From: Azoarcus sp.
GTDB lineage: Bacteria; Pseudomonadota; Gammaproteobacteria; Burkholderiales; Rhodocyclaceae
Direction: 5' to 3'
Assembly (NCBI GenBank): GCA_030604735.1
Contig: JAUVVG010000016.1
Coordinates: 1 to 64,000 of the forward strand
DNA length: 64,000 nt
Numbering within the stretch: the stretch's first letter is position 1; each line of letters begins with the position of its first letter. Shown here piece by piece: positions 21,007-29,688 of the stretch. Under the pieces are notes generated by a model. It ran no database searches and was not told where the DNA came from. It saw only the letters and a program-made list of their open reading frames with translations. The position numbers and the translations under genes were made by a program.

Positions 21007-21915
21007 ATGCAACGCAAGCTAGCGCGGCGGGCTGTCGATGGCGTGGTTTTCCTGGACAAGCCATGCGGCATGACCTCCAATGCCGCACTGCAAAAGGCCA
21101 AGTGGCTTTTGAATGCGGCCAAGGCAGGCCACACTGGTACACTGGACCCGATGGCGACTGGTTTGCTGCCGCTCACCTTCGGTGAAGCGACCAAGTTCTC
21201 GCAGATGTTGCTGGATGCCGACAAGACCTACGAAGCCACGGTTTCGCTGGGGCAGGAGACGGATACCGGCGATGCCGATGGCAAACCGCTTGGTACGTCG
21301 ATGGATGCGATCGTTGACTCGGCAACGCTTTCCCGCACACTGGAACGATTCGTTGGCGACATCGAGCAGTTGCCACCGATGTATTCGGCGCTGAAGCGCG
21401 AAGGGAAACCCTTGTACGAGTATGCCCGAGCAGGAATCGAGGTCGAACGTTCCGCCCGCCCGGTCAGGATTCATTCGCTAAGCCTGCGTGGTATCAGCGG
21501 GGGGGGCTTCGATATCGAGGTTGCTTGCAGCAAGGGCACTTATATCAGGACGCTGGCGATCGACATCGGACGCGCGCTCGGATGTGGCGCCCATCTCTCG
21601 GCCTTGAGGAGAACGCGGATCGGCGTCTTCGATATCGCGCAGGCGGTATCCTTGGCAGAGCTCGAAGCTTCGGAACCGGCCGCTCGGGATGCGTTCGTCA
21701 AGCCGGTGGATACATTGGTCGGGCATCTACCCCAGGTGGTACTCGATGCCGAGCAGACTCGATTGATGCTCAATGGCCACATGTTGAACGGCATCGATTC
21801 CCCGAAAGGGCTCGTCAGACTTTATGGCGGGGAACGATTCATCGGTCTCGGAGAAGTCCGGGACACTGGCGAAGTGTCGCCAAAACGTCTCATTGCGACA
21901 GGTCAGCTAAGCTAA
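21007..21915 (+). CDS. truB: tRNA pseudouridine(55) synthase TruB
   Basis: A 302-residue pseudouridine synthase that modifies U55 of the T-loop in all tRNAs. GTLDPMATGLLPL contains the catalytic Asp47, and KTYEATVSLGQETDTGDADG is the second motif. A C-terminal PUA-like region closes the protein. It starts 14 bp after rbfA. The usual gammaproteobacterial neighbour rpsO follows. Confidence 0.96.
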   Translation: MQRKLARRAVDGVVFLDKPCGMTSNAALQKAKWLLNAAKAGHTGTLDPMATGLLPLTFGEATKFSQMLLDADKTYEATVSLGQETDTGDADGKPLGTSMDAIVDSATLSRTLERFVGDIEQLPPMYSALKREGKPLYEYARAGIEVERSARPVRIHSLSLRGISGGGFDIEVACSKGTYIRTLAIDIGRALGCGAHLSALRRTRIGVFDIAQAVSLAELEASEPAARDAFVKPVDTLVGHLPQVVLDAEQTRLMLNGHMLNGIDSPKGLVRLYGGERFIGLGEVRDTGEVSPKRLIATGQLS

Positions 21916-21929
21916 TTGGCCTGAAGTGA

Positions 21930-21959
21930 TTGAGTTTTATACGGTGCGTTGGATATAAT
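21930..21959 (+). promoter_or_regulatory. Sigma70 promoter for rpsO-pnp
   Basis: TTGAGT (21930-21935) and a perfect TATAAT (21954-21959) are 18 bp apart, between the truB stop and the rpsO start. The transcript would start near 21966 and leave a short leader of about 35 bases. This matches the separate rpsO promoter known in E. coli. Confidence 0.75.
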
Positions 21960-22001
21960 TGCGCGCTTCAAACCAGAAGATTCATACGAGTAAATAACCA
22001 C

Positions 22002-22271
22002 ATGGCTCTAGATACCGCACAAAAGTCGCAGATCGTTCAGGACTTTCAGCGCTCCAAGGGTGACACCGGATCTCCGGAAGTGCAGGTTGCGCTGCTGACC
22101 GCCCGCATCAATGGCCTGACCGGCCACTTCAAGGCAAACGCCAAGGATCACCACTCGCGTCGTGGTCTGCTGAAAATGGTCAGCCAGCGTCGCAAGTTGC
22201 TGGACTACCTGAAAGGCACGAACGCCGACAGCTATCGCAACCTGATCGAGCGTTTGGGCCTGCGCAAGTAA
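22002..22271 (+). CDS. rpsO: 30S ribosomal protein S15
   Basis: An 89-residue primary 16S rRNA-binding protein. The sequence [38 protein letters not shown] and [27 protein letters not shown] is the full family pattern. The frame is open further upstream, but ATG 22002 gives the exact family length. In E. coli S15 represses its own translation through the leader. Confidence 0.98.
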   Translation: MALDTAQKSQIVQDFQRSKGDTGSPEVQVALLTARINGLTGHFKANAKDHHSRRGLLKMVSQRRKLLDYLKGTNADSYRNLIERLGLRK

Positions 22272-22337
22272 GCTGCCGGTCGCATCGACACCGATGTCGC
22301 AACCCGCAGCACGCGTCAAGGCTCCCTGAGCGAAACC

Positions 22338-22380
22338 AGCCGGTTGGGCTCCATGCAGAGCCTCACCGGCTTTGTCGTTT
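22338..22380 (+). terminator. rpsO terminator / pnp leader hairpin
   Basis: AGCCGGT (22338-22344) pairs with ACCGGCT (22365-22371), and inside it GGCTC (22347-22351) pairs with GAGCC (22358-22362). The long hairpin is followed by a T-rich stretch. In E. coli the rpsO-pnp gap carries both a terminator and an RNase III processing hairpin that controls PNPase; this structure is in the matching place. Confidence 0.7.
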
Positions 22381-22459
22381 TTGCCGTCGGGTTTCGTGCC
22401 TCGGGTTTTTGTACCTTTGGCGGTTGTAGTTCGCCGCCTTCAATCTAAAGGATTTCACC

Positions 22460-24562
22460 TTGCCTCAGTCAATCAAGAAAACATTCGCCTATGGCGCCCA
22501 TACCGTCACCCTGGAAACCGGCGAGATCGCACGCCAGGCCGGCGGTGCGGTCATCGTCAACATGGACGACACCGTCGTGCTCGCGACCGTGGTGGCCGCC
22601 AAGGAAGCCAAGCCGGGTCAGGATTTCTTCCCGCTGACGGTGGACTATGTCGAGAAGTTCTACGCCGCCGGTCGTATCCCGGGCGGCTTCTTCAAGCGCG
22701 AAGGGCGCCCCACCGAGAAGGAGACGCTGACCTGCCGTCTGATCGACCGTCCGATCCGGCCGCTGTTTCCGGAAGGCTTTTACAACGAAGTCCAGATCAT
22801 CGTCACGGTGCTCTCGCTCAATCCCGAGGTCGATTCCGACATTCCGGCCATGATCGGCGCCTCTGCCGCGCTGGCGATCTCCGGTGTGCCGTTCCACGGC
22901 CCGATCGGCGCCTGCCGTGTCGGTTACCAGAATGGTGAGTTCATCCTCAATCCGACCGCGACCCAGTTGCAGACCAGTGAACTGAATCTGGTGGTGGCCG
23001 GTACGGCCACGGCCGTGCTGATGGTCGAGTCCGAGGCCAAGGAGTTGTCCGAAGAAGTGATGCTGGCTTCGGTGGTCTATGGTCACGAACAGATGCAGGC
23101 CGCGATCAAGGCCATCAACGAACTCGTCGAAGTGGCGGGCAAGCCGGAATGGGACTGGCAGCCGGCGGCGCGTAACGACGCGCTGATCGCCAAGGTCAAG
23201 GAACTGGCCGGAGCCGACATGGAGGCCGCGTTCAACATCACCAGCAAGCAGGAACGCAGCCAGCGTCTGTCCGAGATCCGCAGCAGGGCCATCGCCGCGA
23301 TCAACGAGACCAGCGAAGAACCGCCGTCTTCGAACGTGTTGAAAGACATCTTCCACGATCTGGAAGCCGGTATCGTGCGTTCGCGCATTCTCAACGGCGA
23401 GCCGCGTATCGATGGTCGCGACACCCGTACCGTGCGTCCGATCGACATCCGTGTCGGCCTGTTGCCCCGCACCCACGGGTCGGCGCTATTCACGCGTGGC
23501 GAAACCCAGGCGCTGGTCATCGCCACGCTTGGTACCGGACGTGATGAGCAGATCGTCGATGCGATCGGCGGCGAGTTCCGCGAGAGCTTCCTGTTGCACT
23601 ACAACTTCCCGCCGTTCTGCACCGGCGAGACCGGGCGCATGGGCGTCACCAAGCGGCGTGAAGTCGGTCATGGTCGACTGGCCAAGCGCGCGCTCGTCGC
23701 CGCGTTGCCTGACGCCGAGGACTTCAGCTACACGATCCGCGTCGTGTCCGAGATCACCGAGTCGAACGGTTCCAGTTCGATGGCATCGGTCTGCGGTGGG
23801 TCGTTGGCGATGATGGACGCCGGGGTGCCGTTGAAAGCCCACGTCGCCGGTATCGCGATGGGTCTGATCATGGAAGGCAACCGCTTTGCGGTGCTGACCG
23901 ACATCCTGGGTGACGAGGATCATCTCGGCGACATGGATTTCAAGGTGGCCGGCACAGAGAACGGCGTGACGGCGCTGCAGATGGATATCAAGATCCAGGG
24001 TATCACCAAGGAGATCATGCAGGTCGCGCTGGCCCAGGCGGGCGAGGGCAGATTGCACATCCTCCAGCAGATGAAGCAGGCGCTGGCGTCGCATCGTGGT
24101 GAAGTCTCCGAGTTCGCGCCGCGAATGATCACGATGAAGATCAATCCGGAGAAGATCCGTGACGTGATCGGCAAGGGTGGCGCAGTCATTCGCGGTCTGC
24201 AGGACGAGACCGGTGCGGTCATCGAGATCAACGACGACGGCAACATCACGATCTCCTGCGTGAGCTCGGAAGGCGCCCAGCTGGCCAAGACCCGCATCGA
24301 GGGCATTACGGCCGAGGCCGAAGTCGGCAAGGTCTATGAAGGGACGGTGGTTCGCTTGCTCGATTTTGGCGCGATCGTGAACATCCTGCCCGGCAAGGAC
24401 GGCCTGCTGCACATTTCCCAGATCGCCAACGAGCGGGTCAATGCGGTTACCGACTATCTCAAGGAAGGCCAGGCCGTCAGAGTGAAGGTGCTCGAGACCG
24501 ACGATCGTGGCAAGATCAAGCTCAGTATGAAGGCCTTGATCGAGCAACAGGCAGCCGAATGA
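22460..24562 (+). CDS. pnp: Polyribonucleotide nucleotidyltransferase (PNPase)
   Basis: A 700-residue phosphorolytic 3'-5' exoribonuclease of the RNA degradosome. Two RNase PH-like domains flank a helical linker; KH ([25 protein letters not shown], about 560) and S1 ([28 protein letters not shown], about 630) domains follow. The start is TTG 22460 with AAAGGA 7 bases upstream; no ATG fits the family N-terminus ([21 protein letters not shown]). It is the last gene of its operon, closed by a strong terminator. Confidence 0.97.
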   Translation: MPQSIKKTFAYGAHTVTLETGEIARQAGGAVIVNMDDTVVLATVVAAKEAKPGQDFFPLTVDYVEKFYAAGRIPGGFFKREGRPTEKETLTCRLIDRPIRPLFPEGFYNEVQIIVTVLSLNPEVDSDIPAMIGASAALAISGVPFHGPIGACRVGYQNGEFILNPTATQLQTSELNLVVAGTATAVLMVESEAKELSEEVMLASVVYGHEQMQAAIKAINELVEVAGKPEWDWQPAARNDALIAKVKELAGADMEAAFNITSKQERSQRLSEIRSRAIAAINETSEEPPSSNVLKDIFHDLEAGIVRSRILNGEPRIDGRDTRTVRPIDIRVGLLPRTHGSALFTRGETQALVIATLGTGRDEQIVDAIGGEFRESFLLHYNFPPFCTGETGRMGVTKRREVGHGRLAKRALVAALPDAEDFSYTIRVVSEITESNGSSSMASVCGGSLAMMDAGVPLKAHVAGIAMGLIMEGNRFAVLTDILGDEDHLGDMDFKVAGTENGVTALQMDIKIQGITKEIMQVALAQAGEGRLHILQQMKQALASHRGEVSEFAPRMITMKINPEKIRDVIGKGGAVIRGLQDETGAVIEINDDGNITISCVSSEGAQLAKTRIEGITAEAEVGKVYEGTVVRLLDFGAIVNILPGKDGLLHISQIANERVNAVTDYLKEGQAVRVKVLETDDRGKIKLSMKALIEQQAAE

Positions 24563-24581
24563 TCAATATTGCCTGACCGAC

Positions 24582-24617
24582 AACAAGAAAGGACGCAAGA
24601 GCGTCCTTTCTTGTTTG
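24582..24617 (+). terminator. Intrinsic terminator after pnp
   Basis: ACAAGAAAGGACGC (24583-24596) and its exact inverted copy (24601-24614) enclose a 4-base loop, followed by TTTG. This 14-bp stem closes the rimP-pnp operon. Confidence 0.85.
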
Positions 24618-24689
24618 TGTCCTTGCGTTCGGTGCCGGCACGCGCGATCGAGTCGTGCTCATGAGAAGCGAGTCGAGTGAACTGGCGTG

Positions 24690-24719
24690 GACAAAAAAAG
24701 CCCGCTGTCTGGCGGGCTT
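24690..24719 (-). terminator. Original host terminator of the tRNA operon, now displaced
   Basis: On the minus strand AAGCCCGC, a 6-base loop and GCGGGCTT (24699-24719) are followed by seven T residues (plus-strand A run 24692-24698). No minus-strand gene lies just upstream except the 3' remnant of tRNA-His at 24786-24835. Before the 12-kb element inserted, this would have ended the tRNA-Pro-Arg-His transcript. The stretch between pnp and here holds nothing else that I can identify. Confidence 0.7.
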
Positions 24720-24785
24720 CATTCGTACTATACGCTTACCGCATTTTCCCGAGCGATGGGCAACGTCCGATAAACGTTTGATTGT

Positions 24786-24835
24786 TTTGGGGCGACATAC
24801 GGGAATCGAACCCGTGACAACTGGAGCCACAATCC
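24786..24835 (-). repeat. attL: 50-bp copy of the tRNA-His 3' half
   Basis: The 50 bp are identical to 36985-37034 and comprise the CCA end, T arm, variable region and 3' anticodon arm of tRNA-His on the minus strand. The match breaks at 24836, inside the anticodon stem-loop, so this copy cannot make a tRNA. The host's original 3' end stays here after integration. Confidence 0.92.
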
Positions 24836-24855
24836 GGAATATAAGCCCTTACTAC

Positions 24856-24992
24856 CGGTGACTATGCAAATCAAAACCTATAAAAGTGCTTGTATTACAA
24901 GCAACTAAGCCTTACTATCTGTCCAGACGTCAAACGGAAAACCAACCGTTTTTTGGTGACTGTGTGGTGACTGTGGTGACTATACGGTGACC
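24856..24992 (+). repeat. Integrase arm-type repeats at the left end
   Basis: The octamer TGGTGACT occurs at 24954-24961, 24965-24972 and 24974-24981, with near copies CGGTGACT at 24856-24863 and CGGTGACC at 24985-24992. Spacing is 9 or 11 bp, about one helical turn. The same octamer occurs twice with 11-bp spacing at the right end. Such repeats next to the attachment core and int gene are typical arm sites bound by the N-terminal domain of tyrosine integrases. The rest of the 24836-25017 gap holds no gene. Confidence 0.6.
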
Positions 24993-25017
24993 GTAAATAA
25001 GACAGGCGGGTATGCTA

Positions 25018-26292
25018 ATGACAAAGATCACCAAGGCAATGCTGGATGCGGAGAAGCCGGGCGACAAAGATCGAATTGTCTGGGATGACTCCATCACCGG
25101 CTTCGGGGTAAAGATCTTCTCGTCAGGAACCAAGTCGTTCATCTTTGATTACCGGTCGGCAGAGCAACAGAAAAGGCGCGTTACCATCGGCAAGCTGTCA
25201 GATGCGCTCACCCCTGATCAGGCCCGCAAGAGGGCGCTTGAGTTGTACCGTCAAACCCTCAATGGTGGTGACCCGATGGGCGAGAAGCGCGCGCTTCGCG
25301 AATCCATCACGGTCAATGACTTGCTCAATGACTACCTCGATAGCGAGGCCTTCGCCAGCAAGGCGGAATCCACCAGGAAGGTCGACAAGGGCCGCATCGA
25401 GCGACACATCCGGCCATTGATCGGCAAGGAGTTCGCCCACAAGGTCACTACCGAGGCGGTCAAGCGCATGCACCGGGCGATCGTGGAGGGCAAGACCGCA
25501 AAACGTATCAAGACGACAACCCGAGGCCTGGCGCGCGTCACTGGTGGTTCAGGCACTGCTGACAAGGCCGTGCTGCTGTTATCCGTGGCCTACAAGTGGG
25601 CAGTGGATCAAAAGACGGTCAAAGCGAATCCAGCGGCTGACATCAAGTGCTGGAAAACCGGTACGCGCGACACCATTCTCGACAATGCCGACGACTACAA
25701 GCGCATGTTCAAGGCGCTACAGGATCTGGAAAACGAGAAGCGCATCCGGACAGCGGCTGCGGATGCCATCAGGTTCATCGCGCTGACGGGTTCGAGGCGG
25801 GGCGAAGTAACTGGCCTGTTATGGCGCTACGTGGATCTTAAGAACGCTCAAGTGGTGTTACCGCCGAAGGCGCACAAGACTGGCCACAAGACCGGCAAGC
25901 CGCGCATCATCGCACTGCCGACCGAGGCGCAAGCAATCATCAGCCGGCAACCGACGGGTGAGCCTGACGACTACGTTTTCCGATCAACCGTACCAGGATC
26001 ACCGATCGCGCTGAACAAGGACTGGCCGAAGGTGCGCACCAGGGCGAAGCTACCGCCGACCCTGGGCCTGCATGGCCTGCGTCACTCCATCGGCACGCAC
26101 TTTGCGATGCAGGGCGCGTCAGCGGTTGAACTGATGGAGCTGCTCGGACACAAGCAGGTTGAAACGACCTTGAGATACATCCACATCGCGGAGAGGGCGC
26201 GCCAGACGATTGCCGAGCGGGCCGCGTCGGTCGCAATGGCGGGCCTGAGCGCGAAGGACAAGAATCCGGAAGCCGCAGAAGCAGGCGAATGA
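25018..26292 (+). CDS. int: Tyrosine integrase, tRNA-targeting (DUF4102 type)
   Basis: A 424-residue site-specific recombinase that should integrate and excise the element at tRNA-His. The N-terminal arm-binding domain (about 1-90) has the GFGVKIFSSGTKSF pattern, and a SAM-like core-binding domain (about 95-205) follows. The catalytic residues are Arg260 (TGSRRGE), His352 and Arg355 (HGLRHS), His378 (LLGHKQ) and the nucleophile Tyr387 (TLRYIH). ATG 25018 is preferred to ATG 25012 because AGGCGGG lies 7 bases upstream. It sits just inside attL. Confidence 0.93.
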   Translation: MTKITKAMLDAEKPGDKDRIVWDDSITGFGVKIFSSGTKSFIFDYRSAEQQKRRVTIGKLSDALTPDQARKRALELYRQTLNGGDPMGEKRALRESITVNDLLNDYLDSEAFASKAESTRKVDKGRIERHIRPLIGKEFAHKVTTEAVKRMHRAIVEGKTAKRIKTTTRGLARVTGGSGTADKAVLLLSVAYKWAVDQKTVKANPAADIKCWKTGTRDTILDNADDYKRMFKALQDLENEKRIRTAAADAIRFIALTGSRRGEVTGLLWRYVDLKNAQVVLPPKAHKTGHKTGKPRIIALPTEAQAIISRQPTGEPDDYVFRSTVPGSPIALNKDWPKVRTRAKLPPTLGLHGLRHSIGTHFAMQGASAVELMELLGHKQVETTLRYIHIAERARQTIAERAASVAMAGLSAKDKNPEAAEAGE

Positions 26293-26293
26293 T

Positions 26294-27151
26294 ATGGGCA
26301 AGGGCACGCAGACGGCGTGGGCCTTCAAGTTCTTCGCGCAGAAGAAAGCCGATTACGCGAGCCTTGGGTCCGCTGATTATGTCCGCGTTTTCTCGAACCT
26401 GATCGGAGGGCGAGACGACCCGCCATTCCTTAAAGCCATCGGCCATATTGCAGACGGTCTGGAACGCCTGATGCAGCGCGAGCGGGTCCTGAGCGCGCTG
26501 GCGGATGTGGTATCTGTCTGGAACCTCAAGCAAGTTAGCGAGATGCGAGACGCGGCCGGAGAGATAGAAACTTACAGCAATGACATCGCCAGGTGCGCCG
26601 AACAGCTTGCACGCAAGATCGAAGCCCACGAGAGACTGGTGAACCAAACCGGGATCACGCCTAACTCAAGCAACCTGCTGTCGGAGTGCATTGAAGCGTG
26701 GGCAAACCATGACTCAACCGGGTCGGCAGCTTATCAAAACTGGGTGAGCCCCGAGCTTGAACCCTTGTTCTACAAATTCAATCCCAAGTACTGGCCGAAC
26801 ATGTCCGACCTGATCCGGGCTCTGGGGCAAGCCTATGAAAAGGGCATCAACGAAACGACGGCTGACAACGTGACGGCATCGGCATGCCGGCGCGAGCTGT
26901 CCGTCCGCAGTATGGTCTGCGCTTTTCTCGAGCGACTCGACAACGAGATGGAGACGCCGACAAGGCGATGGGAGACGATTCGCGATCCTGGCATGCTGCC
27001 AGCCGGGTTTACCTTGTCCCCAACGGACACGGCCGCACTGTTGAACTGCGCGCTCGCACTCTACCAGGACGACGCGATCACCGCCGACAACATCCGCCAC
27101 ATGCCGGAGTTCAAAAACCGGACAACTCGCACCCGTTTTTCTGCTGAGTAG
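26294..27151 (+). CDS. Unknown 285-residue protein next to the integrase
   Basis: I do not recognise this family. The protein is soluble-looking, mostly helical and rich in charged residues, with an N-terminal AFKFFAQKKADY segment, a helical stretch around residues 50-120 and an acidic middle part. No membrane segment, signal peptide or catalytic motif is obvious. The start follows the integrase stop after one base, so the two are translationally linked. In satellites and P4-like elements the place beside int is a frequent site for cargo or phage-defence genes; that is context only. Confidence 0.75.
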   Translation: MGKGTQTAWAFKFFAQKKADYASLGSADYVRVFSNLIGGRDDPPFLKAIGHIADGLERLMQRERVLSALADVVSVWNLKQVSEMRDAAGEIETYSNDIARCAEQLARKIEAHERLVNQTGITPNSSNLLSECIEAWANHDSTGSAAYQNWVSPELEPLFYKFNPKYWPNMSDLIRALGQAYEKGINETTADNVTASACRRELSVRSMVCAFLERLDNEMETPTRRWETIRDPGMLPAGFTLSPTDTAALLNCALALYQDDAITADNIRHMPEFKNRTTRTRFSAE

Positions 27152-27249
27152 TCCGCGAAGTAACGCACCCCTTTCTTCAGACTGCGAACCCATGCTGAAC
27201 CGCAGAAACAGCAATGTTTCTTGCACCTCAGAGTTTCTTGGAGTTCGCC

Positions 27250-27465
27250 ATGTCAGAACGCTTCTACACCCGCGCCGAAGCTGCGGAGTATGTTCGTAAT
27301 CAATACGGCATCCCGCTTTCAAAAAACACCCTTCAGAAATTTGTGACCGTCGGAGGCGGCCCGGCCTATCGCGTTTTTGGCCGGAACGCAGTCTATCGCG
27401 GTGCCGATCTTGATGCATGGGTGGCGCACAAGCTGTCCGCGCCGCGCCATTCATCAAGCAACTGA
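27250..27465 (+). CDS. AlpA/excisionase-like helix-turn-helix protein
   Basis: A 71-residue DNA-binding protein of the MerR-like HTH_17/excisionase type: YTRAEAAEYVRNQYGIPLSKNTLQKFVTVGGGPAYRVFGRNAVYRGADLDAWV. The pattern of helix-turn-helix followed by a wing ending in a tryptophan is typical of AlpA regulators and excisionases. Start ATG 27250 has GGAG 7 bases upstream; the longer open frame to 27214 lacks this support. It probably controls the following replication genes or excision. Its stop overlaps the start of the next small gene (TGATG). Confidence 0.8.
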   Translation: MSERFYTRAEAAEYVRNQYGIPLSKNTLQKFVTVGGGPAYRVFGRNAVYRGADLDAWVAHKLSAPRHSSSN

Positions 27466-27662
27466 TGGGTGTCGCCATGGTGCGCCACAAAAAAGACAAC
27501 GCCCTGCGGCAACAGGGCGAGTCAGCATGTGAAAGCAACGACTTTGACATTATCAACGGACAGGCGACCAGCATCAAGGGCAGCATCGACCCGCTGCTGG
27601 CCGGCTGGATCTGTACCGCATTCGGAGTGCTGGCGCTGCTGTTACGCGGGGTGCTGGTATGA
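27465..27662 (+). CDS. Small unknown protein with C-terminal membrane segment
   Basis: A 65-residue protein whose last 22 residues (LLAGWICTAFGVLALLLRGV) form one hydrophobic helix; the first part is polar. ATG 27465 overlaps the stop of the HTH gene, and its own stop overlaps the next start by 4 bp (27659-27662), which is strong evidence for translation. ATG 27477 is a possible alternative. No family is recognised. Confidence 0.65.
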   Translation: MGVAMVRHKKDNALRQQGESACESNDFDIINGQATSIKGSIDPLLAGWICTAFGVLALLLRGVLV

Positions 27663-28213
27663 ACAAGCAAAACCGCCCCGCGCCGGCGTACCAAGAGTAC
27701 GCCGCACAAATCATGTCCCGGTGGGAGTACCGCGCTCTGACGCTCGATCAGCGAGGCCTACTGTATTCGATGCGCCTTGAGTGCTGGGTCAACCGCACGT
27801 TGCCCGAGTCACCCGACTTGCTAGGCCGCATACTCGGATTCGACCCGCGTGAAGTTGCCGCAGCACTCCCGTTTGTCATGCCGTTTTTTGCTTGCGAAGA
27901 CGGCAAGATTTCGTGCCCGGAACTTGACAGTTATCGTAAGCACCTTGAAAACGTCCGAACGCGTCAATCGGACGCAGCAAAGGCCACCAACGCTCAGAGG
28001 TGGGGCGGTAAAACCCGCGCCAATGCTGGCAATCAGGGCATTGTCGCTAAGCGTGTCGGTAAGCGATCGGTGGGCGATCGGTCAAGTGATCGCTCCTTAG
28101 TACAGTACAGTCCAGTCCAGCCTAGCCAAGAGGGAGGAGAGGTAACCACTACCTATGTAGATGGGTGGAGTGATTTCACCGCTGATCCTGATGACGATGG
28201 GGGTGAGGTATGA
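27659..28213 (+). CDS. DUF1376-like replication protein
   Basis: A 184-residue protein. The N-terminal 90 residues (PAYQEYAAQIMSRWEYRALTLDQRGLLYSMRLECWVN) resemble the DUF1376/YdaU domain of phage replication initiators. The tail is polar, with a Gln/Ser-rich stretch and an acidic end (DPDDDGG). It overlaps its neighbours by 4 bp on both sides and precedes the helicase and primase genes, which fits a role in helicase loading or origin recognition. The assignment rests on weak similarity plus context. Confidence 0.6.
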   Translation: MNKQNRPAPAYQEYAAQIMSRWEYRALTLDQRGLLYSMRLECWVNRTLPESPDLLGRILGFDPREVAAALPFVMPFFACEDGKISCPELDSYRKHLENVRTRQSDAAKATNAQRWGGKTRANAGNQGIVAKRVGKRSVGDRSSDRSLVQYSPVQPSQEGGEVTTTYVDGWSDFTADPDDDGGEV

Positions 28214-29688
28214 AACTTCGCCACTACCAGGAATCGGCGCTGGACAAACTCCGTGCTTCTCTGGCTGGGGGGCACAAGCGGGTGATGCTCTACGCGCCGA
28301 CGGGCTCGGGCAAAACGGTGACCGCCGAAGCCATGATTCGCGGTGCCATCTCCAAGGGCAAGCGCGTCGCCTTCATCATGAACCGCAAACAACTTGTGCA
28401 GCAAGCTTCCAAGCACCTGACCCGCGCCGGCATCCCGCACGGCATTTTCCAGGCGGAGAACACGCGGTCGCTGGATGCCAAGGTGCTTGTTTGCAGCATT
28501 GACACGATCCACGCCCGAGGTTTTCCCGACGACATCGCACTGATCGTGATCGATGAGGCGCACGCCTGCGCGGGTAGCCAGAAGTACCGGCATCTGCTCG
28601 AGAAGCACAACGCCGTTCCGGTCATCGGCCTTTCCGCTACGCCATTCACACCGGGCCTGGGGGCGACGTTTTCAGACCTTGTGATCGCCGCGACGATCCG
28701 CGAGTTGATCGACGACGGCTATCTCGTCGACCTTGACGTCTATGCACCCGCAGACCCTGACCTGACCGGCGTATCGAGTCGCAGAGGGATGGGGGGTGAG
28801 CTTGACTACACGGAAACGCAGCTTGCAGAAGCGGTCGATAAGCCGCAGTTGGTCGGAGACATCGTCCAGCACTGGCGCCGCCTGGCGGCAGGAAAGCAGA
28901 CGGTCGCATTCTGTGCGTCGATCCCGCACAGCAAGCACGTGGTGGAGGAGTTCAGAAAGCTCGGCATCGCAGCCGAGCACATCGACTATCACGCCGATGA
29001 CGACACGCGAGAGGACATCTTGGGTCGATTCGCGCGGGGTGAGTTCACTGTGCTGTCGAACGTCGCACTTCTGTCGGAAGGCTGGGACTGCCCAGCAGCG
29101 GAATGCATGATTCTGGCGCGCCCCACGCGCTCGCTGACGCGGTTCATCCAGATGGTTGGTCGAGTCCTGCGGCCGGCGCCCGGAAAAGAACGTGCGCTGC
29201 TCCTTGATCACAGCGGTACAACGATCCGGCTAGGCTTTCCGACGGACGACCTCCCTCTGGAGCTTGATGGGGGCAAAGCGAACAAGTCCGGTACCACGCG
29301 CGAGCGTACCGTCAGTGAGCCGAAGCCCTGCCCATCTTGCAAGTATGTGAAACCCAAGGGCGTTCATGTCTGCCCGTCATGCGGGTTTGCGCCGCAACGC
29401 GCAAACGACATTGAAGTCGGCGCCGGCACGCTACGAAAGATCGAGCGGATCAATCAGCCGATCAGCCCAGACCGCAAGCAGCACGTCTATAGCCAGCTCC
29501 TTCACATTGCCCGGCATCGCAACTACTCGGACGGGTGGGTCAAGCACAAGTACAAGGCGATGTTCGGCGTCTGGCCGCGAGGGATGATTGGTGTAACGGC
29601 CGCCCCGACGAATGAACTGCTGCGCTGGGTCAAGTCGCAACAGATCCGGTTCATCAAGGACAGGAAGGAGGAGCGCGCTCATGGATAG
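28210..29688 (+). CDS. SF2 DEAD/DEAH-type helicase of the element
   Basis: A 492-residue superfamily 2 helicase. APTGSGKT (29-36) is the Walker A motif, DEAH (115-118) Walker B, SAT (142-144) motif III and QMVGRVLRP motif VI. A zinc ribbon with CPSC and CPSC lies near residues 376-396, followed by a C-terminal basic tail. Such helicases are common in phage and satellite replication modules beside a primase. It overlaps the upstream gene by 4 bp and the primase by 8 bp. Confidence 0.9.
   Translation: MKLRHYQESALDKLRASLAGGHKRVMLYAPTGSGKTVTAEAMIRGAISKGKRVAFIMNRKQLVQQASKHLTRAGIPHGIFQAENTRSLDAKVLVCSIDTIHARGFPDDIALIVIDEAHACAGSQKYRHLLEKHNAVPVIGLSATPFTPGLGATFSDLVIAATIRELIDDGYLVDLDVYAPADPDLTGVSSRRGMGGELDYTETQLAEAVDKPQLVGDIVQHWRRLAAGKQTVAFCASIPHSKHVVEEFRKLGIAAEHIDYHADDDTREDILGRFARGEFTVLSNVALLSEGWDCPAAECMILARPTRSLTRFIQMVGRVLRPAPGKERALLLDHSGTTIRLGFPTDDLPLELDGGKANKSGTTRERTVSEPKPCPSCKYVKPKGVHVCPSCGFAPQRANDIEVGAGTLRKIERINQPISPDRKQHVYSQLLHIARHRNYSDGWVKHKYKAMFGVWPRGMIGVTAAPTNELLRWVKSQQIRFIKDRKEERAHG

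Noticed and set aside
24786-24835. A second tRNA-His gene
   Set aside because: Only the 3' half is present; the D arm and 5' acceptor strand are missing, so it is the attL copy of the integration core.
24953-24992. A short CRISPR-like repeat array
   Set aside because: The units are only 8 bp with 1-3-bp spacers and no cas genes; the location beside int and the same units at the other end fit integrase arm sites.
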